Origin: Cliona cf. orientalis
Taxonomy: Eukaryota > Porifera > Demospongiae > Clionaida > Clionaidae
Direction: 5' to 3'
Length of the DNA stretch: 64,000 nucleotides
Assembly (NCBI GenBank): GCA_963930775.1
Contig: OZ005697.1
Span: 5,974,292-6,038,291, forward strand
The notes beneath the pieces are model-generated. The model ran no database searches and was not told the DNA's origin. It was given only the letters and a program-made list of their open reading frames with translations. Below are positions 12,360-23,448 of this stretch, in pieces. Each line of letters opens with the position of its first letter. Position 1 is the stretch's first letter. A program made the position numbers and the translations under genes.

Positions 12360-15300
12360 TCATATCTTAGCCGAGAGTCCTTTGGCTTTGACCAGCACTG
12401 CCTGCATCTCTCTCATACTCTCCATCAGCTTAGCTCCAAACACCTGGCTGTCAGTTTCAGGACAACTTCTGAAACAGGACACGGCAAACGCCACTCTGTT
12501 GTTTTGAGGGTTGTAGCAGACACCATAGCCATTGGGAACTACTGCCCCAAAGCAAAGGAAGATGTCATGTTCTGCTGTAGGCACCTACAGTCAAGAGAAA
12601 ATTCGTGCACAATGTCATAATAATTATTATTATGCAAGCACTGCAATATGAGCACAGGGCGCTATGCAGAGGCACAACGAATCGGTGCATTTGGCATAAT
12701 AATGTTTCCTGGAGCTGGGCTAGAAACTTGTCAACAGTGCCGCTGGTGAGATGTTGGCATCCAAAGTCCAACTGGAAACCCACCATGGTCAGGTCATGGT
12801 TCTAGATCTGTCGATGGGATGAATGTGTTTGTCCTTTTTGCCACCCTAACTGAAGCCAGGTTCCTATTTTACAGCTAGGTACGCCATAGTCTCGTGCCCA
12901 GACCCCACCCCCAAAAAGAGGGAAAGGGTCTGGCGCACTTCGAGCCATTTCTTGTATTTGCTGACTCGACAGTTCAGGATCCTGGACTACCAATCAGATT
13001 ACAGGCATGTGATTTTGTCATGTGACTTGTAGACTACCGTACGTGCACGTATATACGATATTATATCGATAGACGTGTGCACGAAGCTAACTAGAGCACT
13101 TGCGTGTAGCGCAGCTAGCGGAGATGAACCAGGTGCAGGACGTCGCGACTGTATTTGTTCCTCGTTTGAAGTTTACTGTGACCCTTGTTTCAGTTCAGCA
13201 AGCTATTACCCAGAGCGAAAGAACTTGGATACGATCAACCGACAGATGATCAAGCAGAGGCTCTTCAGAAGTTTGTACTGAGTGGTCGCGATGTATTCGT
13301 ATCCGAGTCTGCCCACCGGGAGCGGCAAAAGTCTGTGTTCTGCCTGCGTTTCTTTAGTATTTGACAATTTCCCACCTGCTTAGCGGCTTTTTTTAATTGG
13401 ATTTCTGCTTTGCGCACGTGATCGACATTCCAAAATCACATGATCTGCAGTGTCAGCAAATACAAGAAATGGCTCGAGACCCTTTCCCTCTTTTTGGGGG
13501 TGGGGTCTGGGCACGAGACTAGGTACGCCAGAGCAATGGGGATGAAGGCCCAGGTGGGATTCGAATTCCCAACCCTAGGATTTGGAGCCCAAGACTGGAC
13601 CAAGCCGCATACACACACATCAGGTTCTAATCCCTAGCCACCCGCCCACATCCTCTTTACGCTGAACTATATTATTATAGGTAGTGTGCTGTTGATAGTA
13701 CATGTATATAATATAGCCTCATTCCCAGGCCTTTGTGCATACACGTACATTGTAGATTGAAAAGATCAGGGAGCCTAGGGATGAGGCTAGAAACATGTAC
13801 ACACAGGTACACAGGCACACACATTGTACCTGGCTAGTTGACAAACAAAAATGTAGACTTCTTGAGTAAGCTTCATCCTTAAAGAAGTCCGGTATCTCCA
13901 TTCCAGCTTCTTGTGCTATTAGCCTCAGCCCTAAAAGGTGACGATCCACAGCCTGACCACTGATGGCCTGTACACACATACATGTATAATATAGGAGTAT
14001 AAATATTATTATGTGACGTGGCACAGCAAAAGGATCTCATTAACTCATGAAAGAAATGACAAAAATATTATACATGTAGTTTAAGTAATTCCAGTGCTGT
14101 CATTATCTTTTGATTAGAAATCCTAAGAAAATCTGGCAAATGTATTGGCTTTAATAATAAGCAATGTACTTCATTTACATAGTTTCCGAGTACCGTAGTT
14201 AATCAAATACAACACATGAGCCAATTTAATGCAAGAAATTAGCATTTTACGAATTCTCATAACGTTTATATACAGAGCGATTGACGACCTTTACTAGAAA
14301 AATGCGTGTTTTTCAAAAGTGAAATTATTTTTTTCCATACGTAGTATTAGGTACTTTTAATTTACAGCGCTGTAATTCATAAAGGTACGCAGTTGGAGTA
14401 AACTACACAACTCAAAGCCGCATGAAAGGAAACCTCCATTCATCCAAGCTGTTAATGACACCTCTAGGTCTAGGTCACCATTTCCTATGCCCCCTCATAC
14501 ACGAATAGGTAAAGCTTAATGGATTATTCATGTACACTCACATCCATGGTGTAGTCAGAGTGTGACTTGATAGCTGCTACGAGGGACTCGGCCTTCTCTT
14601 CCACCTATTGCAGAGACAGAATTGTATCACATGTATTGCACATACATTTACATGTACATTAATAAGGCAATGCTAGTACATTGCATGTACATGTACATGA
14701 ATGTAGTTGCTTGTGGCCATCAACACACTGTGTGAACTCAAGCATATTATTATACTCTATATGATAATTATTTTGTTGGTAGTTGCCTAGCAACCGAAGT
14801 TTTATAGGCAATTTGCTGGCTATGGGAAGGGGATGGGTCATGCCAATGATGAACAGAGGTCAACTACCAACAAAATAGTTATCTGACAGTAATTGGGGTG
14901 CATTCGACCATGCATCTCATGCACCCCAATTACTATCAGATACTACTATGTGCAGTGTGTATTCATATGCTACCCGTACAATCAATTGTACGTGTACATG
15001 CTGTAGTGTCCTGGGTAAGCGCCCATGTACCATATACGTTTCAGGGTAAGTGCCCAGGCGGGCCAAAATCGTGAGTTATGTTTAAGCATCCATGAGTGCT
15101 TATCCACGGTAGTTAATGTTGTGTTCATTGATTGGTAATGGTTGCCACACAAAAACGGTGCATGAGCTCCTTCCCAAAGGGGCAGGGGCATAATAGTGGG
15201 ATTCTATCATATCATAATATCTTGCTGATACATTGTCTGCTCCAGGATGCATGGACAATGTACATGTATTATTACGTCAAATTATATACAAAATCTAAGG

Positions 15301-18300
15301 AATGGGCATGCCAGAAAACAATATTATAATATTATACATGTACATGTGTATACACCCCAAATAGATTCGTGATATCGATATACGTATATCAGACCTTTTG
15401 CTGGGAATTAAGGATCTGGAACATGACTATAATGATTTCACTTACAGTAGCCATGGGATCAGCCATTTTGATAACAAAGGTGTGAGCAGCGTTGGTACAG
15501 GAGCGGATGGTGTCAGTCCTGCCTCGATGGAACCACCTCGTCCCACCACTCTCGTACGTGGCAGTCGGGTGACTGTACAGCCTGTGATATAATACAATGT
15601 AAGTATTTTTGAACTTTGTAGCCTAATTGGTGAAAACTTCAGAGTACATACATGTATGTTTCATTTACCGGGGGGGGGGGGGGGGGGGGGGAGGGGAAGG
15701 AATGGGGAAGCAATCACACAAATATGACAAGTTACCTCCCCCCATGATACTGGTATCTACTAAAAAATACAAAAATTTGGTAGTACGAGCATACTTGTAG
15801 TAGGCCAGCTGTATGGCCATCTGTATGAATCCATCTGGAGACAGCTTGAACATCTTTGGAACATCTTTCCCAAACTCATTGAAGGTCATCAGTTGAAGGT
15901 CAACATCTTCGATCAGCCTGACAATGAGAAAGCAAAAATTAATAATAGGTACAGAACCGTGCTCCTTATATTCTATTCCACGTACTCATCGATGTTTTTC
16001 TTTGCTGTTTGTATATCCTGAGCTGTTTGAGGTGAGATCTTCCACTGGAGTTTCTCTGCTGGACACAGAGCACTGCTTGGTACAGGGGAGGACTCACCAA
16101 GGATGTCATAGCCAAGCTTCCTGATGCACAAAATAGATATTATTATACATGCGCAGATAATTATTAATAATTATTGCAAATCAAAATTCACTATAGTTCT
16201 ACATGTACAAGGTCGTACATGTAGATGTGTACATGCAGTGTATGTTGAGTGTCTTACATCAAATCCAGTGTGAATACGTCGATCATGATAGCAGGAGGTC
16301 CATCAGCAGCAGAGTGCTCCAACACAGAACCAACAAAACCATCATCACCAACAAACAACTGCAGGTGATGGAAATGAAGTGTATATAGTAGCCAGTTGTT
16401 TTGGCTAGATCTGCTTCATCAGTGCAGTAATGGTACATACATGTACATGTAGCATACTGGTTAGCTACCTCAAAAGTACATGTACATGCAGATTTAAGGT
16501 GCCAAAGGGAAGTAGTGAGCATGACTACATACATGTGCACATGTACATGTACAAGCATCATGTATAATAATATTATGTTGAGTATAAAAGTATCGCCGCC
16601 TACCTGCACAGCATGATCGAACCATCTATTGGAGCTGTTCTGCTTGGATCCGTTGCCATGGAGAACCCGGTTAGCCAGGATGCTCTTCTCGTAGTCTTGA
16701 ATGGCTCCAGAGTCTGAGGACTGTAGCTGGGAGGTGTGCGGGTGGGACTGGTCAAGACACACCACTAGCTGGGCCCTCTCTATTACGTCCAATGACTGGC
16801 TGTTGATGGGTTCTGTGTGATGGTTTAAACAAGGCCATGTGTCAATACCCGACAATTATACACTTCCAGCTAAATACTGCTAGTGGGAAAATTCGATGAG
16901 GTTTTCTAATGCAGGTAAATTGGGTAAAGATGGTCAAAATTGTCTATTTAAACACAACACATCTACGCCTATGGCGCTGGTCATTCAATTGGCTGAAATT
17001 TCAGCATAAAAATGATGTATGGATATCAAAGGCAAAAAATTTTCCGCATGCAGAACTTTTTCCCCCTCCAACATATAAAAATCTGATACGCACACATGCA
17101 ATGGTGTACCAGACAAGCACTCACTCCCTGGTAAGTGCCCATGCACATACCACATTTCACCGATGTAGCTACATGTATTTTACCAAATCTAAAGATTGGT
17201 ACTCATTGCAAAATACAGAGTGAAACATGTACGTGTAGAATAATAGATCTACTATATTATAGTGACCTGCTATCAGTCTCTCTCTGCTCTTAGCCCAATT
17301 ATCCCGGTGGTCTGACGTCAGGACACCAACGGGACTCTCAGAGGGCTCAGGGGACATCTTGATAATGTTGTGTAGCTGTTCAATAATGTGAGAGGAAGGA
17401 GCCACAGCCAGAGTCCCATCTGGACACTCGTATAGAACATCCAGGCGGAAGAACTGTACATGTAAGTTAAATATAGCATATCGTGCATGAAATAGACATG
17501 TAGTTGAGGTCGGTTCACAATAATAATATTTTTATGACAGAAGGGCTTGTTTCGTGATTTGTCACACTCATAACAATGCTAAAATTAATTTCTTTTGTGC
17601 TAAATTTAAATAATGTGCTTAGTTCTCATGTTTCACCTTAAATGTACGTCATATTCTGAACCAGGCCTTACACGTAATACATGTACACACATACACACGT
17701 ATGCTATACCAGTACAATTAAGTATCTGATTCTTACATTTCCATTCCTAATAACAATGATGTGCTTTGACTCAGAGATGGGGGTGTGTCTGACCCTGTCC
17801 ACCTCAGGGTAAGGGATACGACACTTGGAGTACATGTCGTACTGTGACATGCACATTGGCTTCTTTCGGTAGACATCTGGAGGAACAGCCTCACTGTGAA
17901 GAGTAAATATATGTGTGTGTGTACATATACATGATATGTACATTGTAGATGTACATGTAGGCACATGCACAAGTATAATGTATAGCGAATGTGCATGAAT
18001 GAATGGCTGTGTGTGTGGATATTAGACAATTGAATAAACATGAAGGATGAAGTAGGGATGGCAGGGCCAAAAACAAACAAGATTTGCAGGGATAATCATA
18101 TCCACTACATGTATACATCCCTACGCTTGCTTTTCTCTGTTATCATGCACCTATTAATGTTAGTTTGTTCGTTAAGTGTTCTTGACTTGCATGTGGAAGA
18201 CATTATTGGTTATTTTTGTACCCCTCAAAAAGCAATGCAATGAAAATGCTCGAGCATTACTATTAATATGTATCATGTCTCAGCTGCTATGCAATCTTTT

Positions 18301-19031
18301 ACCATTGACTAGTAGTACATGACTTATTAGTTGATTTAACTATGAGCTATATACATGTACACATCGTACACGATATACATTGCAAATGAGGCAAAGGATT
18401 TGTGATGCTCGAGTACAGTTTAGTTGCTATCAACACCGACATGAATAAAATCAATATGAAGGCCTCCATCTACATGATTGTATATTAGGCTGCGCCTAAA
18501 CTATCATGTACAATGTCATAGTATTGCCCACAGTCTATGTTTCTACCCAAAAGGGAGGAAGACAATAATATTCAGGGGCATAGCTAGGAATAAATTCTTA
18601 GTGAAGCAGTTAGGATAACCCGGCATAAAGTGCAGGTGGTGAAAACTTAGACCATGCCCACATTTGAGTTAGCCGACGATCACGGTGCTTTGTTTTGGCC
18701 ACCTTTCTTGGAGAAATGTCACTAATGGCTGCATAATTACGTGTTTTTCAACCATCCACATCATTTCCATACTAGCTAGGCTATAATTTAGAATATAAAG
18801 CCCCGTTTAAGTTGCTCTGCCCAGGCTCTGAGATTTTATACGAGCTGCCCCTAAGGCAGCTACACCTCTGATATTATGTTAATTCTTGTACACAAAGTAG
18901 TAATGGTAGCTCAATCTCACTGCTGAATAAGCAAATTCCACTTCAATATACTGAGAATCAACTTTGTTGTTAGCCTGCAGCAAACAGAAGGAAACAATGC
19001 TAATACACATTGTAGTTCAATACAGGTATTT

Positions 19032-19068
<37 letters not shown>

Positions 19069-22000
19069 GGTGGTGTTGGGGACACTAAGATTTTAGTGAG
19101 GGAAGACGTACATGAATGCACTTGCTCATATTACTACACTGTAAAAGATATTTGCCCTTCATATTAATCTTATTGATGAGAGCAGCTGGCTAACTGTCAT
19201 ATACATGTACATTATACCTTGTGAGCTGATGGGTGTCCTTGGCCGACATGAGAGGGAACCCAATACCAGGACTGGAGTGAACTACCACAGGAGGCCTGAA
19301 ACCGAGGTAGGCCACTCGGTTCCACCACTCAAACAGCTGCACAGACACAAGTTAATTAAAGGAAATAACAGCTTGCTTCTAAAGGGGAATGTGGCATGCA
19401 TGGTTGATTAATATTGCAAGGCCCTGCCCAGTAGTATCTGAATAGTGTCCTTTCCCTGATCAATATGAGTGTTGTATGTTACACGAACATACATGCAGCA
19501 CCAGAGGAGGTTGGACATGACATACATTTATGCTAGAGTCACATGACCTTGGTATGCAATTATGCTGCCATGCGTTCAAAAGAGAATGCCATTTACAAGT
19601 GTAGCTGGTAGCTAATTTAAAATGTTTGCGTTCGAGAACTATGGCCAAATCTGAAGCTGAAACGGAGATGAATCGTGTAGATCTAATGTTATAACAGCGA
19701 AAGAAGCCAACTGCAATCGATAAAATTAATACTGTTTTTGGTGTTGCCATTCTGAGAAATGAATTTTCTCGATTTGCAAGGGTGGACGGGTGGGATATGG
19801 TGCTGAATCTTCTGGAATTCAACTTGCTTTCACATTTAAAACTGTCTTCAATGCTTTAGATCGTGACTTACATTTTGTATAGTGTTATTATATATGGGGC
19901 AATATGCCCATGATCGTGTCCAACCACCTCTGATGCAGCACGTTAGTGTTTACAAAACATTCGGGCAGATTATTGAGAACTGAGGAATGCTGGTATATAA
20001 TTTTAATGCAGGCTATTATGATATCATTAGAGGATCGGAGGAGCCAACACCATCCAACCAATAGAGATAATGACAGATCCATACCCAACTGTCTTTCTCC
20101 TCTGCTCTTTTCTCCAGCAGTTTCTGTAGCTTCTCTCCAACTCCTCCCGGTCTACCAAACTCAGCAGCAAGAGCCTTAGTTCGCTCAAGCTCAACTTCTG
20201 ATAGTAAGGGCTGTGGTCAAGTGTACATGTACACACATGTAATACACTATACATGAACTACAATAATTAGCAATTGTTAGCAACCAAGGTTTTTATAGGC
20301 ACATTATATTTACCAGCTATATTATTATACCAAAGGGGTGTGGGTGATCATTGAGTATGCATGCAAATATGGTGAGAGTGGTCACACATATTCAACCACT
20401 ACTAATATCCCTGTGGATGCCAAAAAGTGCCTACAAACAGGATGGGCGTGACTCTAAATCAGAAATTATGTAAGTATTTAGAACTACCATGATAGTTCTT
20501 TCAAAACCAAGGCACAAATTAAGTAGCCTGCCTATTTTTTTGAGGCAAATACACATTGTTCAAAACTCCAACTTTCGAGGGAGAAAATCTTCATGAATTT
20601 CGCAATTAATTTTACAATCACCTGCGAAAATTTTCTCCATGAAATTTTAGGCACGCCACACCCATTATGCGATCAGTTTAACATTCCACGAAAGTTTTCT
20701 CCCTTGAGAGTTTCCCGCTATACAGTAATTTTTTATGTCTGTTCGATGTACATGAACATGTAAGACCTTTGCCAAATTAGAAATTATTTTTGCACCATTA
20801 AACTTTGGTAAAGGTAGCAATAATTAGGGGGCTGAATCTTATAGAAGTGCTACAGTATCAAGAGTATATGGATGAGAATAACTGTACATGTGTATAGTGA
20901 CCCCAATAGGGAATCAAAACTGATGCATTGCTAGTATAGTGCTCCTGAGATAAACGTTCTACATGTATATGGGATTTCAATGCCCCACTCTTGCACTGCT
21001 CAAATAAAACATTTATATGGACATGCCGCTGCAACATAATAGTTACTGAATTTAATAACAAATGATTCAGCACCTGTATACTGGTAATATACTTGTGTAG
21101 TGTCTGGTGCAGAGGTGGTACTGGTAGTTTAGGTAGAGAGGCCTGGTACTTGAACATCTGTCCAGGGACATATCTGTCCTTCCACTCCTGAGGCAGAGGA
21201 GGGAACTGGAGCTTTAGGTCATCCACTCCCTCACTCAGCGGTCGCCATGGCAATTGATTAGGGGTCACCCTCTTGGTTGGAGGCATCTGTGCATTAACCT
21301 TTAGGAATGAGTTCTGCATTGATTTTGACAATGAAACTGGTTAGATGGAGCAGCAAATTCACAGTATGACTGAAAAGTGGAATTCCCACAAACATACAGT
21401 GTATCAGCCCTCAATTACATGTACATACATGTAGTCTGAATTTCTACCCCCAGCCCCAATTATCTCCCCCCCATAAACTTTAAAATTTGTGTACACATTG
21501 AGAGTCTTAGCATGACTATCTGATCTACACATACATGTGTAAAACACCAATATTAATTTTATATAACACCTTGTAGCTCCAGGAGACTGTGGCTAGATCA
21601 GTTATTATTATGCATATACGATGTCAGACGGAAGGGGAGATGCCCCCAAGCTCCTCTAGATTCCATGCACGGTACCATGTACGTGCTGACCACACCCACA
21701 TACTGCCCCACAAACTTCTCCCTCCCCCCCCCCCACCACCAAAAATTCTGCATAAACCCTGATAAGGCCATGCTTTGTATTCCTTGTTTCCTGTCACCCG
21801 CGCATCCTTTCTAGGCTACCACATCTACAGCATTTTGTGCTATGAATCTCATTAGCAGATGGGCCCTTAATGATATTCATGCAGGAAGCAGCAGCACAAT
21901 GTCTATAGTACAGTTGGACTACTAATAATTTTTTTAGTCAATAACATATTATTATAATAACCGTCCGCCCCAACATCCTCTTGGCATACTGATGGGGACC

Positions 22001-22950
22001 AGAAACAAGAATAATATTATATTATTATACTGTTGGGCCTAAACTGAAAGCAGAGGTCACACGTAAAATTATGTACATACATGTACATGTAGGCCTACTG
22101 GGCCTCCAAGTCATGTGCCCCTGAGTATGAAACAGCTAGCCTGCTTTGGGGAATGGTAGAAAGAGCCACGAGCCTTTTATTGCACACATTGACCGCAGAA
22201 GGTATCGTATTACCGTAAAAGTTCTAATTACATGTAGAGTGCTGCTCTAATGTAAGTGCCACTTGGTATTGGATAAGGCCATGCAAAGTAAAATTTCTGT
22301 TTCTCGTCCCCGCCTGCACGTACATCAAATCCCCCCCCCCTCCCAGTGTGTACTTTTGATATTCAGATTTCGGCTGGATGACATCATCAAGCTATAACTA
22401 ATTAATCAATTATTAACCATTATGGGGGTGTGGTCTCGTAGTCGCTCAAGGCCCGGCGCCCCGCTATAAACGATGAGCGCTTTTTGGTGCTGTCATTAAT
22501 TAGAATTTTACGGTACACGCTTACTTGAATCCGGACCCACTTCCTAAATTTTCTACGACCATACACTTATGCACGTATCAATGTATATATTGCCCCAGGT
22601 ACCACCCCATGGGCAAGGGTGGGGGATTTGACCCATATGAAATCAATTGCCTCTCCCCTGAAGCGAATGTTAGGATCGACTGCCCCCATTAAGACTGTAT
22701 ATTTCCCCCTATTATCGGTAAATATTGATCAAATCCCCCTGATCCGGGGCATGTTTATTGGTCAAATTCCCACCTTTTGCCAGTGGGGTGGTAGGTGGGG
22801 CAATACATTGACAGGTGCATATTTAGAAAACTCTAAGGCTATAACGTATATACTGAGCTTCATAAATTATAATACTATTAGACATACCTGACCAAGCTTC
22901 AAGGACCTCGAAAGAGAAGCGGCACGCCTCCGGGCGCGGGAGAGGAACAT
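12360..22950 (-). CDS. CRAT: Carnitine O-acetyltransferase-like, tandem copy 2, with presequence exon
   Basis: Exons: 22888-22950 (leader), 21074-21286, 20085-20210, 19218-19336, 18921-18974, 17737-17893, 17267-17453, 16604-16812, 16258-16358, 15986-16120, 15795-15917, 15446-15581, 14542-14604, 13830-13967, 12360-12584. The core totals 1986 nt; with the leader the protein is 682 aa. The leader reads MFLSRARRRAASLSRSLKLG, Arg-rich with no acidic residue, typical of a mitochondrial targeting peptide, and joins in phase to MPPTKRV. That second ATG (21286) would give a form without it. Catalytic His lies in VLEHSAADGPP, the carnitine-site Tyr is kept (ATYESG), followed by GRTDTIRS and DRHLLGL. 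The C-terminus is SAKI, a PTS1-like tail. Dual mitochondrial/peroxisomal products from one gene are known for yeast CAT2 and mammalian CrAT; here it is inference. Confidence 0.88.
12887..13521. mobile_element. MULE-like TIR element with 9-bp target duplication
   Basis: The termini are long near-perfect inverted repeats: TAGTCTCGTGCCCAGACCCC continues for roughly 85-90 bases (including AAGAGGGAAAGGGTCT and CCATTTCTTGTATTTGCTGA) and returns inverted at about 13440-13521. The 9-mer GGTACGCCA flanks it at 12878-12886 and 13522-13530. Long TIRs plus a 9-bp duplication are the signature of Mutator-like elements. The 635-bp body holds no intact ORF but does hold a helicase-like remnant. It lies in the last intron of acyltransferase copy 2. 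Confidence 0.75.
13240..13400 (+). pseudogene. RecQ-like helicase P-loop fragment inside the MULE-like element
   Basis: Plus-strand translation gives a segment like the start of a RecQ/SF2 helicase core: LSGRDVFVS, then, after a one-base slip near 13305, LPTGSGKSLCSACVSLVFD. PTGSGKS is a Walker A motif and LPTGSGKS is its usual form in this superfamily. The frame break and short length mean it is not functional here. It is either a captured host fragment or a relic of a larger parent element. Confidence 0.5.
13531..13670 (-). repeat. tRNA-derived SINE-like sequence, interrupted by the MULE-like element
   Basis: On the minus strand a box-A-like TGGCTAGGGATTAGA is followed about 75 bases later by a T-arm-like hairpin TGGGAATTCGAATCCCA (5-bp stem, 7-nt loop), a box B candidate. 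The sequence continues across the 9-bp duplication into 12830-12886, so the element at 12887-13521 appears to have landed inside this repeat. The tRNA of origin was not identified. Confidence 0.4.
14762..14945. repeat. Two nested/adjacent inverted repeats in intron
   Basis: ATTTTGTTGGTAGTTG near 14770 is inverted as CAACTACCAACAAAAT at about 14861. Immediately after it, 14880-14943 is a near-perfect hairpin with arms around TAATTGGGGTGCA and TGCACCCCAATTA. Probably remnants of foldback MITEs in an intron of copy 2. Confidence 0.45.
19034..19067. repeat. 34-nt poly(G) tract
   Basis: An uninterrupted run of G followed by TGGTGGTGTTGGGG. It is one of about 18 G or C homopolymers of 12 nt or more in the window (others include 5459-5479, 15670-15692, 24853-24878, 37868-37894 and 57048-57077). 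It lies in an intron of acyltransferase copy 2. Run length may be inexact because of sequencing. Confidence 0.8.
20540..20730. mobile_element. Decayed MITE of the AGCGGGAAA/TTTCGAGGG family
   Basis: ACTTTCGAGGGAGAAAATCTTC at the left is inverted as GAAAGTTTTCTCCC and then GAGAGTTTCCCGCTATACAGTA at the right. This is the same family as 25703-25913, with the outer left end missing. It lies in the intron between the exons at 20085-20210 and 21074-21286. Confidence 0.45.
21287..22569. other. Intron 1 of acyltransferase copy 2, no other gene seen
   Basis: AT-rich sequence with short poly(C) runs and scattered TACATGTA palindromes. I see no exon or RNA gene in it. The Harbinger-like MITE at 22570-22819 lies at its upstream end, between the leader exon and the core exons. 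Confidence 0.5.
22570..22819. mobile_element. Harbinger-like MITE, copy 2
   Basis: Starts TGCACGTATCAATG and ends ATTGACAGGTGCA, with interior CCCACCCTTGCC/GGTGGGG and GGGGATTTGA-type motifs like the 58375-58630 copy. TTA flanks the left side; the right side reads TAT, so the duplication has mutated. It sits in the first intron of acyltransferase copy 2, about 70 bp downstream of the presequence exon. Confidence 0.65.
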
Positions 22951-23448
22951 CGCTAGCTGTGAATTGTCAACGACCCTTACCAGGTTTTTGACAAACCCAA
23001 CCAATTACACCCACGCGTTACGATCGGTGCACCGGTGAAGAGGTCACTCGTGCGCGTGCGCATATTATAAACGATGATCTCTACTAAACACTTGCCATGC
23101 AACAATGTCTGCTTGCATGGGTAAAAGGCATGCACCTTCTAGCTAGCTAGCTACTGCCTAGCTACTAATTTTTTGAGGGAGGATCCGGGAACGAGTACGA
23201 CTTGAAAAGGCTATAATAATAATAGTAGATCAATAGTATGCATATGGAGTATACGTTGTAGTTTGCCTCCAATAGCTAGGTAGTTGGATTGATCAATTCA
23301 TGTACCCGTGTTCACCTACATGTTGTAGTATCTCACATGCATAATGATAATATAGTATATATGTGGTGTGTATGATAAATATTGATCTTGGTATGCTAAA
23401 GCATGTCACTATTTCCAGATGGCAAAGAAAGATTAGTAATACTATGGC
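22951..23448. other. CpG-containing upstream region of copy 2
   Basis: The segment 22900-23075 is unusually rich in CG dinucleotides (around the leader exon and then ACGCGTTACGATCGG, GTGCGCGTGCGCA) compared with the AT-rich surroundings. As it lies directly upstream of the presequence exon it probably holds the promoter of copy 2. No specific factor sites are claimed. The rest, up to the stop of copy 3, shows no gene. Confidence 0.35.
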
